From: Cytobacillus massiliigabonensis
Lineage (GTDB): Bacteria; Bacillota; Bacilli; Bacillales; Cytobacillaceae
DNA length: 64,000 bases
Direction: 5' to 3'
Assembly (NCBI RefSeq): GCF_900199725.1
Contig: NZ_LT904904.1
Span: forward strand, 2,656,048-2,720,047
Shown: positions 1 to 8,457 of the stretch, piece after piece
How positions within the stretch are numbered: position 1 is the stretch's first letter
Layout of the letters: the number at the start of each line of letters is the position of its first letter
The notes under the pieces: model-generated
Told to the model about the DNA's origin: nothing
Database searches by the model: none
What the model saw: the letters and a program-made list of their open reading frames with translations, nothing else
Translations under genes and position numbers: made by a program

Positions 1-1
1 A

Positions 2-625
2 ACCGCCATTAATGAACAAAATGGTCGAGAAATCCTGGGTTTAAAAGTAGATCACGCTGAGAGCTATGAGGCTTGGCAAAGATTTTTTCAGTACTTACAA
101 TCTCGTGGTCTTCAATCACCTAAACTAATCATATCTGACGCACATAAGGGCTTAAAAAAGGCTATTACCGAAGAATTTGTGGGGACTACTTGGCAACGCT
201 GCTCCGTGCATTTTAAACGTAATATCTTTAATCATTTGCCAAAAAAAGACATGGATGACGTAAAAATTGGCTTAAAGAGAATATTTGACGCTGTAACAAT
301 TGAGGATGCTAGAGAATTTAAAGAGGAATTTGTGAAGCATTTTGCAGAAAATCCAAAACTAGATAAGGCAATATCGACGTTAGAAGATGGCTTCGAAGAT
401 GCCATTCAATACTTAAACGAACCTTCGAAATATCACCTTTATATTCACTGTACAAATTCATTGGAACGATTAAATCAAGAGGTTAGGAGAAGGGAACAAG
501 TTATAAGGATTTTTCCCAATACACAGTCAGCGTTTAGATTAATAGGGGCACTTTTAATGGATATTGCAGAACAACAAGCAAACAAAAAAATAAAGGTAGG
601 GAATACTCCATACCAAAGAAATTAG
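2..625 (+). CDS. IS256-family (mutator-type) transposase, 5' end outside the window
   Basis: This is the C-terminal two thirds of a DDE transposase that moves the element by cut-and-paste or a copy-out circle. The frame is open from base 2. Family landmarks visible are GREILG near the start, then W-x-x-F-x-x-L, ISDAHKGL (containing a catalytic Asp), WQRCSVHFKRN, and a C-terminal stretch of the NSLERLNQEVRRR type that carries the catalytic Glu. The reading frame has no interruption within the window and ends at TAG, so the enzyme could be functional if the missing N-terminus is intact. An internal GTG at 179 is not a real start, because homology continues upstream of it. Confidence 0.9.
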   Translation, partial: TAINEQNGREILGLKVDHAESYEAWQRFFQYLQSRGLQSPKLIISDAHKGLKKAITEEFVGTTWQRCSVHFKRNIFNHLPKKDMDDVKIGLKRIFDAVTIEDAREFKEEFVKHFAENPKLDKAISTLEDGFEDAIQYLNEPSKYHLYIHCTNSLERLNQEVRRREQVIRIFPNTQSAFRLIGALLMDIAEQQANKKIKVGNTPYQRN

Positions 626-659
626 ATGATAAGTTGTTTTAGGTATGTTGGACGGCCTA

Positions 660-777
660 ATTTCGAATTGACATTGAGCCTCCGCGGGCATGATGTAAAG
701 CCAGGAAGCCAGGAGTTTAACAACCCCTGGCTTGCCCTCCAGGCTATCATGCCCGCCCCTCAATGTAAATTCGAAAT
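660..777. repeat. Long imperfect palindrome between transposase and IS end
   Basis: The arm at 660-694 and the arm at 746-777 are near-perfect reverse complements of about 32-35 bases. Each carries ATTTCGAA at its outer end and GGGCATGAT at its inner end. Inside lies a second GC-rich stem, AAGCCAGG at 706-713 against CCTGGCTT at 726-733. As RNA this would be one long hairpin with an extra inner stem. It probably ends transposase transcription or blocks read-through out of the IS. Confidence 0.8.
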
Positions 778-881
778 AGTGTAGTCCACTTATTATAGTT
801 TTGATTATGTCGAAGTATATTGTTGACACTTTTTACACAAAATTCAGGACTTGACTGATTCCTGAGAAGAAAGGATATATA

Positions 882-2834
882 ATGAACAAAACGATTGGAA
901 TACTAGCACATGTGGATGCCGGAAAAACAACTTTTTCCGAGCAGCTGCTTTATCATACGAAAAGTATTAAACAAAGAGGTAGAGTCGATCATAGGGATAC
1001 CTTTCTAGATAGCCATGAAATTGAACGACAGCGTGGAATTACTGTTTTTGCAGATCAAGCCAGCTTCAGCTATAATCATTCTATTTATTATTTAATTGAC
1101 ACACCTGGTCATGTCGATTTCTCTCCTGAAATGGAGAGAGCCATTCAAGTGATGGATTACGCCATTATTATTATAAGCGCGGTGGAAGGAATTGAAGGAC
1201 ATACTGAAACCGTTTGGATGCTCTTAAGAAAATATCAAGTTCCTACATTTTTCTTTATCAACAAGACAGATCGCGTAGGGGCAGATGTTGAAGCAGTACT
1301 CGAGGATATTAGGCTAAACTTAACAAGGGATATTTATGAGATAACAGACTCCTTTCGTGATGGTGAGATGGATGAAGGACTCATTGAATTTGTAGCAGAG
1401 CGTAACGAGCATCTTTTAGAACAGTACATGGAAAGTGGCTATCAAAAGGATTTATGGCTTAAATCGCTGCAAGAAATGATAAATCATAATCAAGCTTTCC
1501 TCTGTTCGAGCGGATCAGCGCTTCAGGATATCGGAATTGAACATTTCCTGGCTGCATTTGATCAATTGACAGTAACTTCATTTGAATCTGATGAAGCTTT
1601 TACTGGCCGTGTTTATAAAATTCGTCATGATGAGAACGGAGCATGCATCTCTTTTATAAAAGCGTTAAGCGGCAGTATAAAAGTACGAGACGAGATAAGC
1701 TACTGGAATGGCCAGAATGAGATTTCAGAGAAAATCACTCAAATTCGTGTATATAGCGGGAGTAAATATAAAACAGTTAATCATGTTAAGGCTGGCGAAC
1801 TTTTTGCTGTCTCTGGCTTAACGATGATAACTGTAGGAAGTTACATTGGTGAAATGAACGAGAGCGTTGGTTTTGAAATGGTGCCAGCCTTAAAATCGAA
1901 AGTACTTTTTGAACCATCTGTAAATATAAAAGAAGCATTGAGGTTCTTCAAAATTTTGGATGCTGAGGACCCTTCATTAAATGTCATTTGGGAAGAAAAT
2001 ATGCAGCAGATACATATCCATGTCATGGGCACAATCCAGCTTGAGGTATTAGAACAAGTTGTTTTGGAACGATTTCAGTTGAAAATTTCATTTGCAGAAC
2101 CTGAAATTCTATATAGAGAAACAATCCATTCGACTGTTGTTGGATACGGACATTTTGAACCTTTGGGGCATTATGCAGAAGTTCATCTGAAACTAGAACC
2201 TGGTGAAAGAAATAGCGGAATCACTTTCCTAAATGCTTGTCATACGGACGATTTGACTGTTGGAAATCAAAATTTAATTGAACAGCATTTATTTGAAAGG
2301 GAACATAATGGTCTTTTAACAGGATCCCCTCTCACTGATGTGAAAATTACTTTGTTAACTGGCCGTGCCCATAATAAACATACATCTGGCGGTGATTTTC
2401 GCGAGGCTGCTTATCGAGCATTACGGCAGGGACTAGAAAAAGCTTCAAATATTTTACTGGAACCCATATACGAGTTTAAGATCAAAGTTGATATCGAACA
2501 GATGGGCCGTGTATTAGCCGATATTCAAACTGCCTTTGGCAAATTCAATCCGCCTATAACGGAAGGAAAAAAAGCAATCTTATCAGGAACGGTACCAGTA
2601 TCAACCTTCATGGGATACAGTACGCAGCTTGCAGCTTTTACACAAGGAAAAGGATCCATAAGCCTTGTATTTGCAGGCTACGATCGCTGTCATAATGAAA
2701 AAGAAGTAATTGAAACAGTTAGTTATGATAAAAATGCCGATCCAGCATACACTTCTTCCTCCATTTTTTGTTCAAAGGGACAAGGCTATTCAGTCCCATG
2801 GGATGTAGCGGAAAAGGAAATGCACTGTTTATAA
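882..2834 (+). CDS. Tetracycline-resistance ribosomal-protection protein (Tet(M)/Tet(O)-like EF-G family GTPase)
   Basis: This 650-residue translational GTPase belongs to the ribosomal protection family, which binds the 70S ribosome and dislodges tetracycline. The G1 motif AHVDAGKTT is at residues 9-17, DTPGH at 73-77 and NKTD at 127-130, followed by EF-G-like domains II-V. Length matches Tet(M) and Tet(O) (about 640). An AGAAAGGA ribosome binding site precedes the ATG. The upstream leader has been replaced by the IS end only about 25 bases away, so the attenuation leader typical of tet(M) is absent. Chromosomal homologues in bacilli do not always confer resistance, so the phenotype is inferred. 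Confidence 0.88.
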   Translation: MNKTIGILAHVDAGKTTFSEQLLYHTKSIKQRGRVDHRDTFLDSHEIERQRGITVFADQASFSYNHSIYYLIDTPGHVDFSPEMERAIQVMDYAIIIISAVEGIEGHTETVWMLLRKYQVPTFFFINKTDRVGADVEAVLEDIRLNLTRDIYEITDSFRDGEMDEGLIEFVAERNEHLLEQYMESGYQKDLWLKSLQEMINHNQAFLCSSGSALQDIGIEHFLAAFDQLTVTSFESDEAFTGRVYKIRHDENGACISFIKALSGSIKVRDEISYWNGQNEISEKITQIRVYSGSKYKTVNHVKAGELFAVSGLTMITVGSYIGEMNESVGFEMVPALKSKVLFEPSVNIKEALRFFKILDAEDPSLNVIWEENMQQIHIHVMGTIQLEVLEQVVLERFQLKISFAEPEILYRETIHSTVVGYGHFEPLGHYAEVHLKLEPGERNSGITFLNACHTDDLTVGNQNLIEQHLFEREHNGLLTGSPLTDVKITLLTGRAHNKHTSGGDFREAAYRALRQGLEKASNILLEPIYEFKIKVDIEQMGRVLADIQTAFGKFNPPITEGKKAILSGTVPVSTFMGYSTQLAAFTQGKGSISLVFAGYDRCHNEKEVIETVSYDKNADPAYTSSSIFCSKGQGYSVPWDVAEKEMHCL

Positions 2835-2840
2835 AAGGTC

Positions 2841-2873
2841 AAAAAACGAGCTTCACCATTTGGTGAAGCTCGC
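2841..2873 (-). terminator. Rho-independent terminator of the DUF6376 lipoprotein gene
   Basis: A perfect 12-bp stem (CGAGCTTCACCA at 2847-2858 and its complement at 2861-2872) is followed on the minus strand by six T. It lies directly after the minus-strand stop codon and also sits just beyond the plus-strand tet-like gene, so it separates two convergent genes. Confidence 0.88.
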
Positions 2874-3311
2874 TTACAAACCTAATTCTTTCAACTGATT
2901 TAATAATGCAGTAATTTCATTGATCGTTGTAAATATCTCGGTGGATTCAATTTGATCTAATAATATTTCACCGTCACCCATTACTTGATTCATTTCCTTA
3001 ATAATTATCTCGTTCTTTTCAACAAGCTGTTGGTGGATATCCTCAGCAATCGTTGGAGGATCAATAGCATTAAAATTTTCCATTTTTTCTATGAGAGTAT
3101 TTATTTGATTTTCTAGTTCCACTTTCGCTTCTCCATTTGCAGCCGCTTCTTGAATCATCTGCGGTGCCGTTTCAGCAAAATTGCTTAATGTGTTTATATG
3201 TTCTGTTGCTTTATTTGCATATTCTAAGGAATCATTAACTTCCCCTAAGAAAGAACAGCCACTTACTAATAGTGATACGAGTACAGCAATTAATAAATTT
3301 AGTTTTTTCAT
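2874..3311 (-). CDS. DUF6376 family lipoprotein
   Basis: This 145-residue secreted lipoprotein of unknown function is common in Bacillus. It has a short positively charged N-terminus, a hydrophobic segment and a lipobox LVSGC with the lipidated Cys near residue 19. The mature part is acidic and helical, with the family's characteristic IAEDIHQQ segment around residue 87. The protein should sit on the outer face of the membrane. It is a monocistronic gene convergent with the tet-like gene. The family assignment rests on recognising the sequence pattern. Confidence 0.8.
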   Translation of the reverse strand: MKKLNLLIAVLVSLLVSGCSFLGEVNDSLEYANKATEHINTLSNFAETAPQMIQEAAANGEAKVELENQINTLIEKMENFNAIDPPTIAEDIHQQLVEKNEIIIKEMNQVMGDGEILLDQIESTEIFTTINEITALLNQLKELGL

Positions 3312-3526
3312 TGTGATTCTCCTCGTAATTAATTTCGTTCTTCTACAATTAATACGAATCTATACTAGAAAAGTTTCATCCTAACGCTTACTTAAAGGCA
3401 ACTAATAATAGATATTTTTCATCACCATGATATGAATCACAATCCTTTAATTAGATTAATGGTATTTTATTCATGAGAAACATTATCACTTGTATTTAAA
3501 ATGCCATGAAGCGAAGGAGAATCTTA

Positions 3527-4756
3527 ATGAGTGAATTCATTAATAACCGTGAACAACAATCCACTAACCATACAGAACGCCTGACCATCTTAAGACAAAT
3601 ATTTAAAGACCTTTACAATGGAAAAAATATTAAGGAAGTGAAAGCACACTTCGATGCCTTTATCGGAAAGGTGACTGTCGAAGAAATCTCTCAGCTTAAA
3701 CATGAAGAAATGCTTGACAATGATTTGCCGGTAGAAGAAATTCAGCGGTTATATTCCTTGCATACAGAGATTTTTAGAGATTCTATTAAAGAAACTCCGC
3801 GAAGCAAGCATCCAGAGGATGAGCCTGGTCATCCAGTTCATACATTTATTTTGGAAAACAAAGAAATTGATAAACTGATAAAAACGAAGGTTCAAACACA
3901 TTTTGAACAATTTATCCGTGACGATTCTGAAGAAAATGTCTATCAATTACTAGAGGATTGCAATCTTTTACTTGATATTGATAAGCACTACAGCCGAAAG
4001 GAAAATCTAATCTTCCCTTATTTAGAAAAGTACGGTATTTACGGGCCGACCAACAATATGTGGAGAATTGATGATTTTATCCGGGACTCTATTAAGGAAG
4101 CGAAGCAAAAATTAACAAATTATGATGGGGATAAGCAAGCTGTTGCAGGAATTGTCAGCTTTATTATCCAAGAAGTTGTTAATATGATTTATCGGGAAGA
4201 AAATATTCTGTTCCCGATGGCCCTGCAAAACTTAACAGAGGATGAATGGGTAAAAATTGCCCGTGAAAGTGATGAAATTGGCTTTTGTTTGACCGGGCCT
4301 GCTGGAGAGTGGAAGCCTGAAAGAAATGAAATTAGTGAAAAGACCATTTCTGATGGATATATAAAAATGGAAACAGGATTATTATCCTTAAAACAGCTGG
4401 AGCTGCTTTTAAATCATCTGCCTGTTGATATTACATTCATTGATCAGGATGATGTAGTCCGCTACTTCTCACATGGAAAAGAAAGAATCTTTGCACGAAC
4501 AAAAGCAGTCATCGGGCGAACCGTCCAAAACTGCCATCCGCCAAGAAGTGTTCATGTAGTAGAAGAGCTATTAGCTGACTTTAAATCCGGCAGAAAGGAA
4601 CATGAAGATTTCTATATTAAGTTCCGCGATAAATATGTCTACATTCGTTACTTCGCTGTTCGGGATGAAAACGGGGAATATGTAGGTACACTCGAATTCA
4701 CACAAAATATTGACCCGATTCAAGCAATCAACGGGGAAAAACGAATCTTATCTTAG
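3527..4756 (+). CDS. DUF438 domain-containing protein with hemerythrin-like and PAS domains
   Basis: This 409-residue cytoplasmic protein appears to have three modules. An N-terminal DUF438 helical region covers residues 1-80. A hemerythrin-like HHE four-helix bundle spans roughly 90-240, with metal-ligand candidates in HPVHTF, HYSRKENLIFPYLE and EENILFPMAL. A PAS domain covers about 280-400. Hemerythrin plus PAS suggests sensing of oxygen, nitric oxide or redox state, but no function is established. An in-frame ATG seven codons upstream is less likely, because the GAAGGAGA ribosome binding site overlaps it and sits properly spaced from the ATG at 3527. Confidence 0.88.
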   Translation: MSEFINNREQQSTNHTERLTILRQIFKDLYNGKNIKEVKAHFDAFIGKVTVEEISQLKHEEMLDNDLPVEEIQRLYSLHTEIFRDSIKETPRSKHPEDEPGHPVHTFILENKEIDKLIKTKVQTHFEQFIRDDSEENVYQLLEDCNLLLDIDKHYSRKENLIFPYLEKYGIYGPTNNMWRIDDFIRDSIKEAKQKLTNYDGDKQAVAGIVSFIIQEVVNMIYREENILFPMALQNLTEDEWVKIARESDEIGFCLTGPAGEWKPERNEISEKTISDGYIKMETGLLSLKQLELLLNHLPVDITFIDQDDVVRYFSHGKERIFARTKAVIGRTVQNCHPPRSVHVVEELLADFKSGRKEHEDFYIKFRDKYVYIRYFAVRDENGEYVGTLEFTQNIDPIQAINGEKRILS

Positions 4757-4760
4757 TAGA

Positions 4761-4793
4761 AAACCTAGTACATTTTTTGTACTAGGTTTTTTT
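4761..4793 (+). terminator. Rho-independent terminator after the DUF438 gene
   Basis: AAACCTAGTAC and GTACTAGGTTT form a perfect 11-bp stem with a T-rich loop, followed by a run of T. It starts four bases after the stop codon. Confidence 0.9.
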
Positions 4794-4893
4794 ATGCTGC
4801 TAAATAAAAGTAGAAGTACTAAATATTTGAATACCTGTTAATTAATCTGCAAAACCTATAGTGAGTATGATGAAAATGGAGGTTACACTTAAA

Positions 4894-5442
4894 ATGACTA
4901 GTACGATGCTCATAAAAGAAGCTGGTATGGCTATTTACTTTTTTTCTATTTATTCACTTTTAGGATGGCTATTGGAGAATTGCTATAATCTCATCACTAA
5001 CCGCAAATTTTTCAAACCCAATTTTTTCGTTGGTCCCTTTAAACCGATGTATGGATTTGCGCCATTGTTATTGGTCTATCTTATCACACCTGAAAGAAAT
5101 TGGATGATTGTCATTCTTCTATGCTTCATAATCCCAACTCTTGTTGAATATGTAAGTGGGATGCTGCTTCAAAGATTTTTTAATCGGCAATGGTGGGATT
5201 ATTCAAGCAATCCACTGCAGCTTCATGGACATATTTGTCTTCTCTTTTCAGCATACTGGGGTATCTTATCACTCTTATGCATAAAAATAATCCATCCTTT
5301 CGTTCTTATTTCCTACGAAGGTATTGGTGCGATATGGAATTTCCTTTGGCCAATTATATTATTTTACTTTATTGTTGAATTTGTTGCTGCCATACGCAGA
5401 CATTCTGCACTCGCTCAATCAATTAGTAACCCTATTCACTAA
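4894..5442 (+). CDS. Putative ABC transporter permease, CmpB/DUF1113 family membrane protein
   Basis: This 182-residue integral membrane protein has about five hydrophobic helices. The family signature is visible as GWLLEN near the start, then FVGPFKPMYGF, and later WWDYS-x-x-P-x-x-LHGHICL. It is annotated in many Firmicutes as a putative ABC-transporter permease, but no ATPase partner is adjacent and the real role is unknown. The ATG at 4894 is preferred over the GTG at 4861, because a TGGAGGT ribosome binding site lies between the two. The gene stands alone between a terminator and the RNase J gene. Confidence 0.82.
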   Translation: MTSTMLIKEAGMAIYFFSIYSLLGWLLENCYNLITNRKFFKPNFFVGPFKPMYGFAPLLLVYLITPERNWMIVILLCFIIPTLVEYVSGMLLQRFFNRQWWDYSSNPLQLHGHICLLFSAYWGILSLLCIKIIHPFVLISYEGIGAIWNFLWPIILFYFIVEFVAAIRRHSALAQSISNPIH

Positions 5443-5445
5443 AAC

Positions 5446-5491
5446 ATGGGGACGGGTCACTTATTCTTGTAAATAAAAGAACCTTTCCCAT
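5446..5491. repeat. Imperfect palindrome beginning ATGGGGACGGGTC
   Basis: ATGGGGACGGGTC at 5446 and the reverse complement of AAGAACCTTTCCCAT near 5477-5491 form an imperfect inverted repeat downstream of the membrane-protein gene. The GGGGACGG core resembles short dispersed repeats seen in many Bacillus intergenic regions. No T-run follows, so it is not a standard terminator. Confidence 0.35.
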
Positions 5492-5588
5492 AGCCTTTTA
5501 CATAACTTTTACAATGACTAACTATTCACTCAGCTAAAATCAATAATCAAGCATAGACTAATCCACATGAATACTAGGAGGAGTTAAT

Positions 5589-7256
5589 ATGGGAACAAAA
5601 GGGAAAGTAATATCTGTTTTTTCCCTTGGCGGCTTAAATGAAATCGGAAAAAATATGTACGCCATTGAATATGGAAATGATATTATAATTATCGATTGTG
5701 GAAATATGTTTCCTGATGAAAGTTTATTAGGGATTGATTTAATTATCCCCGATTTTTCTTATATTATCGAAAATAAAGAAAGAGTACGTGGCTTAATTGT
5801 TACACATGGCCATGAGGATCATATTGGAGGAGTCCCTTTCTTTTTGAAAGAAGTAAATGTACCTGTATATGCAACCCGATTCACACTGGGATTAATCGAA
5901 CTCAAATTAAGGGAACATCGTTTCTTACGAGAAAGCCAGCTGGTAGAGATTCATTCAGAGTCTATTGTACAAATCGGTGAGATGAGTATTAGCTTTTTTA
6001 AAGTGAATCATAGTATTCCGGATTGTTTAGGGATTGTGTTCAATACTCCAGATGGAACAGTTGTACATACTGGGGATTTCAAATTTGATTGGACACCTGA
6101 GAATAATGAGCGACCAGAAATTCATAAAATGGCTAATATCGGGAACAAAGGGGTGCTCCTCCTTTTGTCGGAAAGCACAAATGCTGAACGCCAAGGCTAT
6201 ACTCCTTCCGAACAAATGGTAGGTAAAAATTTGGAACAGATATTTATTAGGGCGAGACGAAAGGTGATTGTATCTACTTTTGCTTCAAATGTTAGCCGAA
6301 TTCAGCAGGTTGTCAATGCTGCGGATAAAACGAAGAGGAAACTAGCATTACTCGGCCGGTCGATGGTGAACGTGGTAGGTGTTGCGATAGAACGAGGCTA
6401 CTTAAACATTCCTAAAGACATGATAATTGAAGCTCATGAAATTAATGATTTGCCTCCAGAAATGGTAACTATTTTATGCACTGGTAGCCAAGGAGAGGCG
6501 ATGGCAGCCCTGAGCCGTCTGTCCACGGGAAACTTCCGTAATGTTGAGATATTATCAGAAGATACGGTTATCATTGCTGCAGGTCCAATCCCTGGCAATG
6601 AAAGAAATGTGAGCAGTATTGTTGACAACTTATATAAACTAGGTGCGCATGTTATTTATGGATCTGGAAGCAGTTCAGGAATACATGTTTCAGGTCATGG
6701 GTATCAAGAAGATTTGAGGCTTATGCTAACCCTTATGAAGCCGAAGTACTTTATCCCTATTCATGGAGAATATCGAATGCTGCATCATCACAGGATGCTT
6801 GCAGAATCTGTAGGTGTAGAAGAAGACCATACATTTATCCTTAGAAATGGCGATGTTGTTGATATAGAAGATTCTGTTGCCCGCAGTACGAGAACCATCC
6901 CGAGCGGGAACACATATGTTGACGGAGTGGATGTAGGGAAGATGGAGTTTGTTTTACGTGATCGTAAACAAATTTCAGAGGAAGGAATGCTCATAATTAT
7001 TATTCCGATGAATAAACAGGAAGAAAAACTGCTGTCCGAACCGGAATTTATTTCTCGAGGTTTTGTTGATCAGAATTTCTCTGAACTCCGAACAGGAATG
7101 AAACGAATTGCTCTAGAAACAATCAATGAGCTGCATGAAGCAAATAGATATTCATGGAATGTCATGAAAAAACAGATAAAAAAGTCTATAGCACAGTATG
7201 TAAAAGAACATACGAGAAAGGAGCCAATGATTGTTCCTATACTGATGGATATTTAA
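5589..7256 (+). CDS. Ribonuclease J (metallo-beta-lactamase/beta-CASP exo- and endoribonuclease)
   Basis: This 555-residue RNase J, the same length as B. subtilis RNase J1, acts in mRNA decay and 5' processing. Catalytic metal ligands are visible: HGHEDH at residues 73-78, His141 in VNHSIPD, Asp163 in HTGDFKFD, and PIHGEYR in the C-terminal part of the catalytic core. The SGHG beta-CASP motif and the C-terminal domain are also present. The start has a strong AGGAGGAG site. It lies outside the usual rnjA and rnjB neighbourhoods that I know in Bacillus, so it may be an extra paralogue. That cannot be confirmed from this window. Confidence 0.92.
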   Translation: MGTKGKVISVFSLGGLNEIGKNMYAIEYGNDIIIIDCGNMFPDESLLGIDLIIPDFSYIIENKERVRGLIVTHGHEDHIGGVPFFLKEVNVPVYATRFTLGLIELKLREHRFLRESQLVEIHSESIVQIGEMSISFFKVNHSIPDCLGIVFNTPDGTVVHTGDFKFDWTPENNERPEIHKMANIGNKGVLLLLSESTNAERQGYTPSEQMVGKNLEQIFIRARRKVIVSTFASNVSRIQQVVNAADKTKRKLALLGRSMVNVVGVAIERGYLNIPKDMIIEAHEINDLPPEMVTILCTGSQGEAMAALSRLSTGNFRNVEILSEDTVIIAAGPIPGNERNVSSIVDNLYKLGAHVIYGSGSSSGIHVSGHGYQEDLRLMLTLMKPKYFIPIHGEYRMLHHHRMLAESVGVEEDHTFILRNGDVVDIEDSVARSTRTIPSGNTYVDGVDVGKMEFVLRDRKQISEEGMLIIIIPMNKQEEKLLSEPEFISRGFVDQNFSELRTGMKRIALETINELHEANRYSWNVMKKQIKKSIAQYVKEHTRKEPMIVPILMDI

Positions 7257-7387
7257 ATTTAAAAATTAAAACAGACAATCCCCCAGACCATTAATATACA
7301 TTTTATCGATTCTGTTCAATGGGAAAGGGAGGGATTATCTAAACGTAATGCAGTATTTTTTGCGGTAAATTGTTACAATAGTTAATA

Positions 7388-7430
7388 CTAAGGCACAACT
7401 GGCAGGATAAATCTGCTTGTTGTGCCTTAG
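7388..7430. repeat. Inverted repeat in the leader of the glyoxylate/glycerate cluster
   Basis: CTAAGGCACAA at 7388-7398 and its exact complement at 7420-7430 enclose a 21-base loop that contains a smaller GGCAG/CTGC pairing. No T-run follows. It could be a weak terminator behind RNase J or an RNA or operator structure upstream of the next gene, whose start is 30 bases away. Confidence 0.5.
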
Positions 7431-7459
7431 TTCGCTCATAATAATCTGGAGGAAATCTA

Positions 7460-8389
7460 ATGCATATTAAAAATATACTTGTGGCTGGAAAATATGAAAA
7501 ATTTTTTCAAGAACGAATTTTTAATAAAAAATCTCAAAACTTCCGATTTATTCCTGTTGATGATATAACATTAGATGACTTAACATGGGCAGATGCATAT
7601 GTTGGGTCTAAACCGTGTCCTAACTTCAATCCTTCAAATTTGAAATGGGTTCATTCCTTTAATGCAGGTGTAAATAACTTTTTAGAGGTGGAAGGATGGA
7701 AGGAGACTACCCTTCTTACTCGTACCATTTGTTCTTTTGGTGAAAGAATTAGTGAGTATTGCTTGAGCTATGTATTAAGAGATCTCCAGTTCCATAAGTA
7801 TTTTAAGGAAAAACAAGATCAAAAGGAGTGGGTTCCTAAAACGCCAAAAATGGTGAAGGAACTAACCATTGTTATTTTTGGCACAGGAGAAATTGGACAA
7901 GCAGTTGCAAAGACATTTCATCATTTTGGTGCGACCGTATATGGCGTATCTCAAAGTGGAAAGCAAAAGGATTTTTTCAAAGAGGTCGAAAAACCTGCTT
8001 ATGCGGGTCCTTTACTAACACTTGCAGATTGGGTTATAAGCACACTGCCTTCAACAAAGGAAACATATAAACTTTTTGATGACGAATTATTTAACAACTT
8101 TAATGGGGCTGCTTTTATCAATGTCGGCAGGGGAGCGACCGTTGATGAAGTAGCACTGATTGAAGGATTAAATATAGGTAAAATAAGGTGTGCTGTATTA
8201 GACGTACTTACTAATGAACCTCTTCCCGAGGACTCAGAATTATGGTTAAGAGAAGATATTATTATCACCCCGCATATTTCAGCAGTTACAGATCTAAATG
8301 AAGCCGTTTCATACTTTATGGACACATTATATAAAATTGAAAGGAACGAAAAATTGCATAATCAAGTTGATTTTTTAAAGGGGTATTAA
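7460..8389 (+). CDS. D-isomer-specific 2-hydroxyacid dehydrogenase, GhrA-like (putative glyoxylate/hydroxypyruvate reductase)
   Basis: This 309-residue NAD(P)-dependent oxidoreductase has a Rossmann motif GTGEIG at 141-146. The catalytic triad of the family is visible as Arg in NVGRG, Glu in LTNEPLP and His in ITPHISA. It would reduce 2-oxoacids such as glyoxylate or hydroxypyruvate to the D-hydroxyacid in the cytoplasm. A GGAGG site precedes the ATG. It is followed by glycerate kinase and a second dehydrogenase on the same strand, which points to glycerate metabolism. The N-terminal substrate domain is divergent, so the exact substrate is uncertain. Confidence 0.85.
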   Translation: MHIKNILVAGKYEKFFQERIFNKKSQNFRFIPVDDITLDDLTWADAYVGSKPCPNFNPSNLKWVHSFNAGVNNFLEVEGWKETTLLTRTICSFGERISEYCLSYVLRDLQFHKYFKEKQDQKEWVPKTPKMVKELTIVIFGTGEIGQAVAKTFHHFGATVYGVSQSGKQKDFFKEVEKPAYAGPLLTLADWVISTLPSTKETYKLFDDELFNNFNGAAFINVGRGATVDEVALIEGLNIGKIRCAVLDVLTNEPLPEDSELWLREDIIITPHISAVTDLNEAVSYFMDTLYKIERNEKLHNQVDFLKGY

Positions 8390-8457
8390 ATTACTAGTTT
8401 ATGGTATATTAAATGCATAGAGATTAAATGTCTGAGATTAATAATGGAGGTGCTTCA

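Larger units (their letters stand above)
1..856 (+). mobile_element. IS256-family insertion sequence, 3' part
   Basis: The window opens inside an IS. It holds a mutator-type transposase reading frame, then a large palindromic spacer, then a terminal sequence around 821-856 containing TTTTACACAAAATTC, which resembles the right inverted repeats of IS256-family elements. The left end lies outside the window, so the element cannot be fully delimited and target duplications cannot be checked. The right boundary at about 856 is inferred from motif resemblance only. Confidence 0.75.

Noticed and set aside
554-829. 91-codon minus-strand frame across the IS palindrome
   Set aside because: It is created by the inverted repeat and the transposase antisense strand. 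It has no ribosome binding site and no protein-like motifs.
851-883. TTGACT and TATAAT upstream of the ribosomal-protection gene as an IS-made hybrid promoter
   Set aside because: The spacer is 21 bases and the TATAAT overlaps the start codon, so it cannot drive a normal leadered transcript of this gene.
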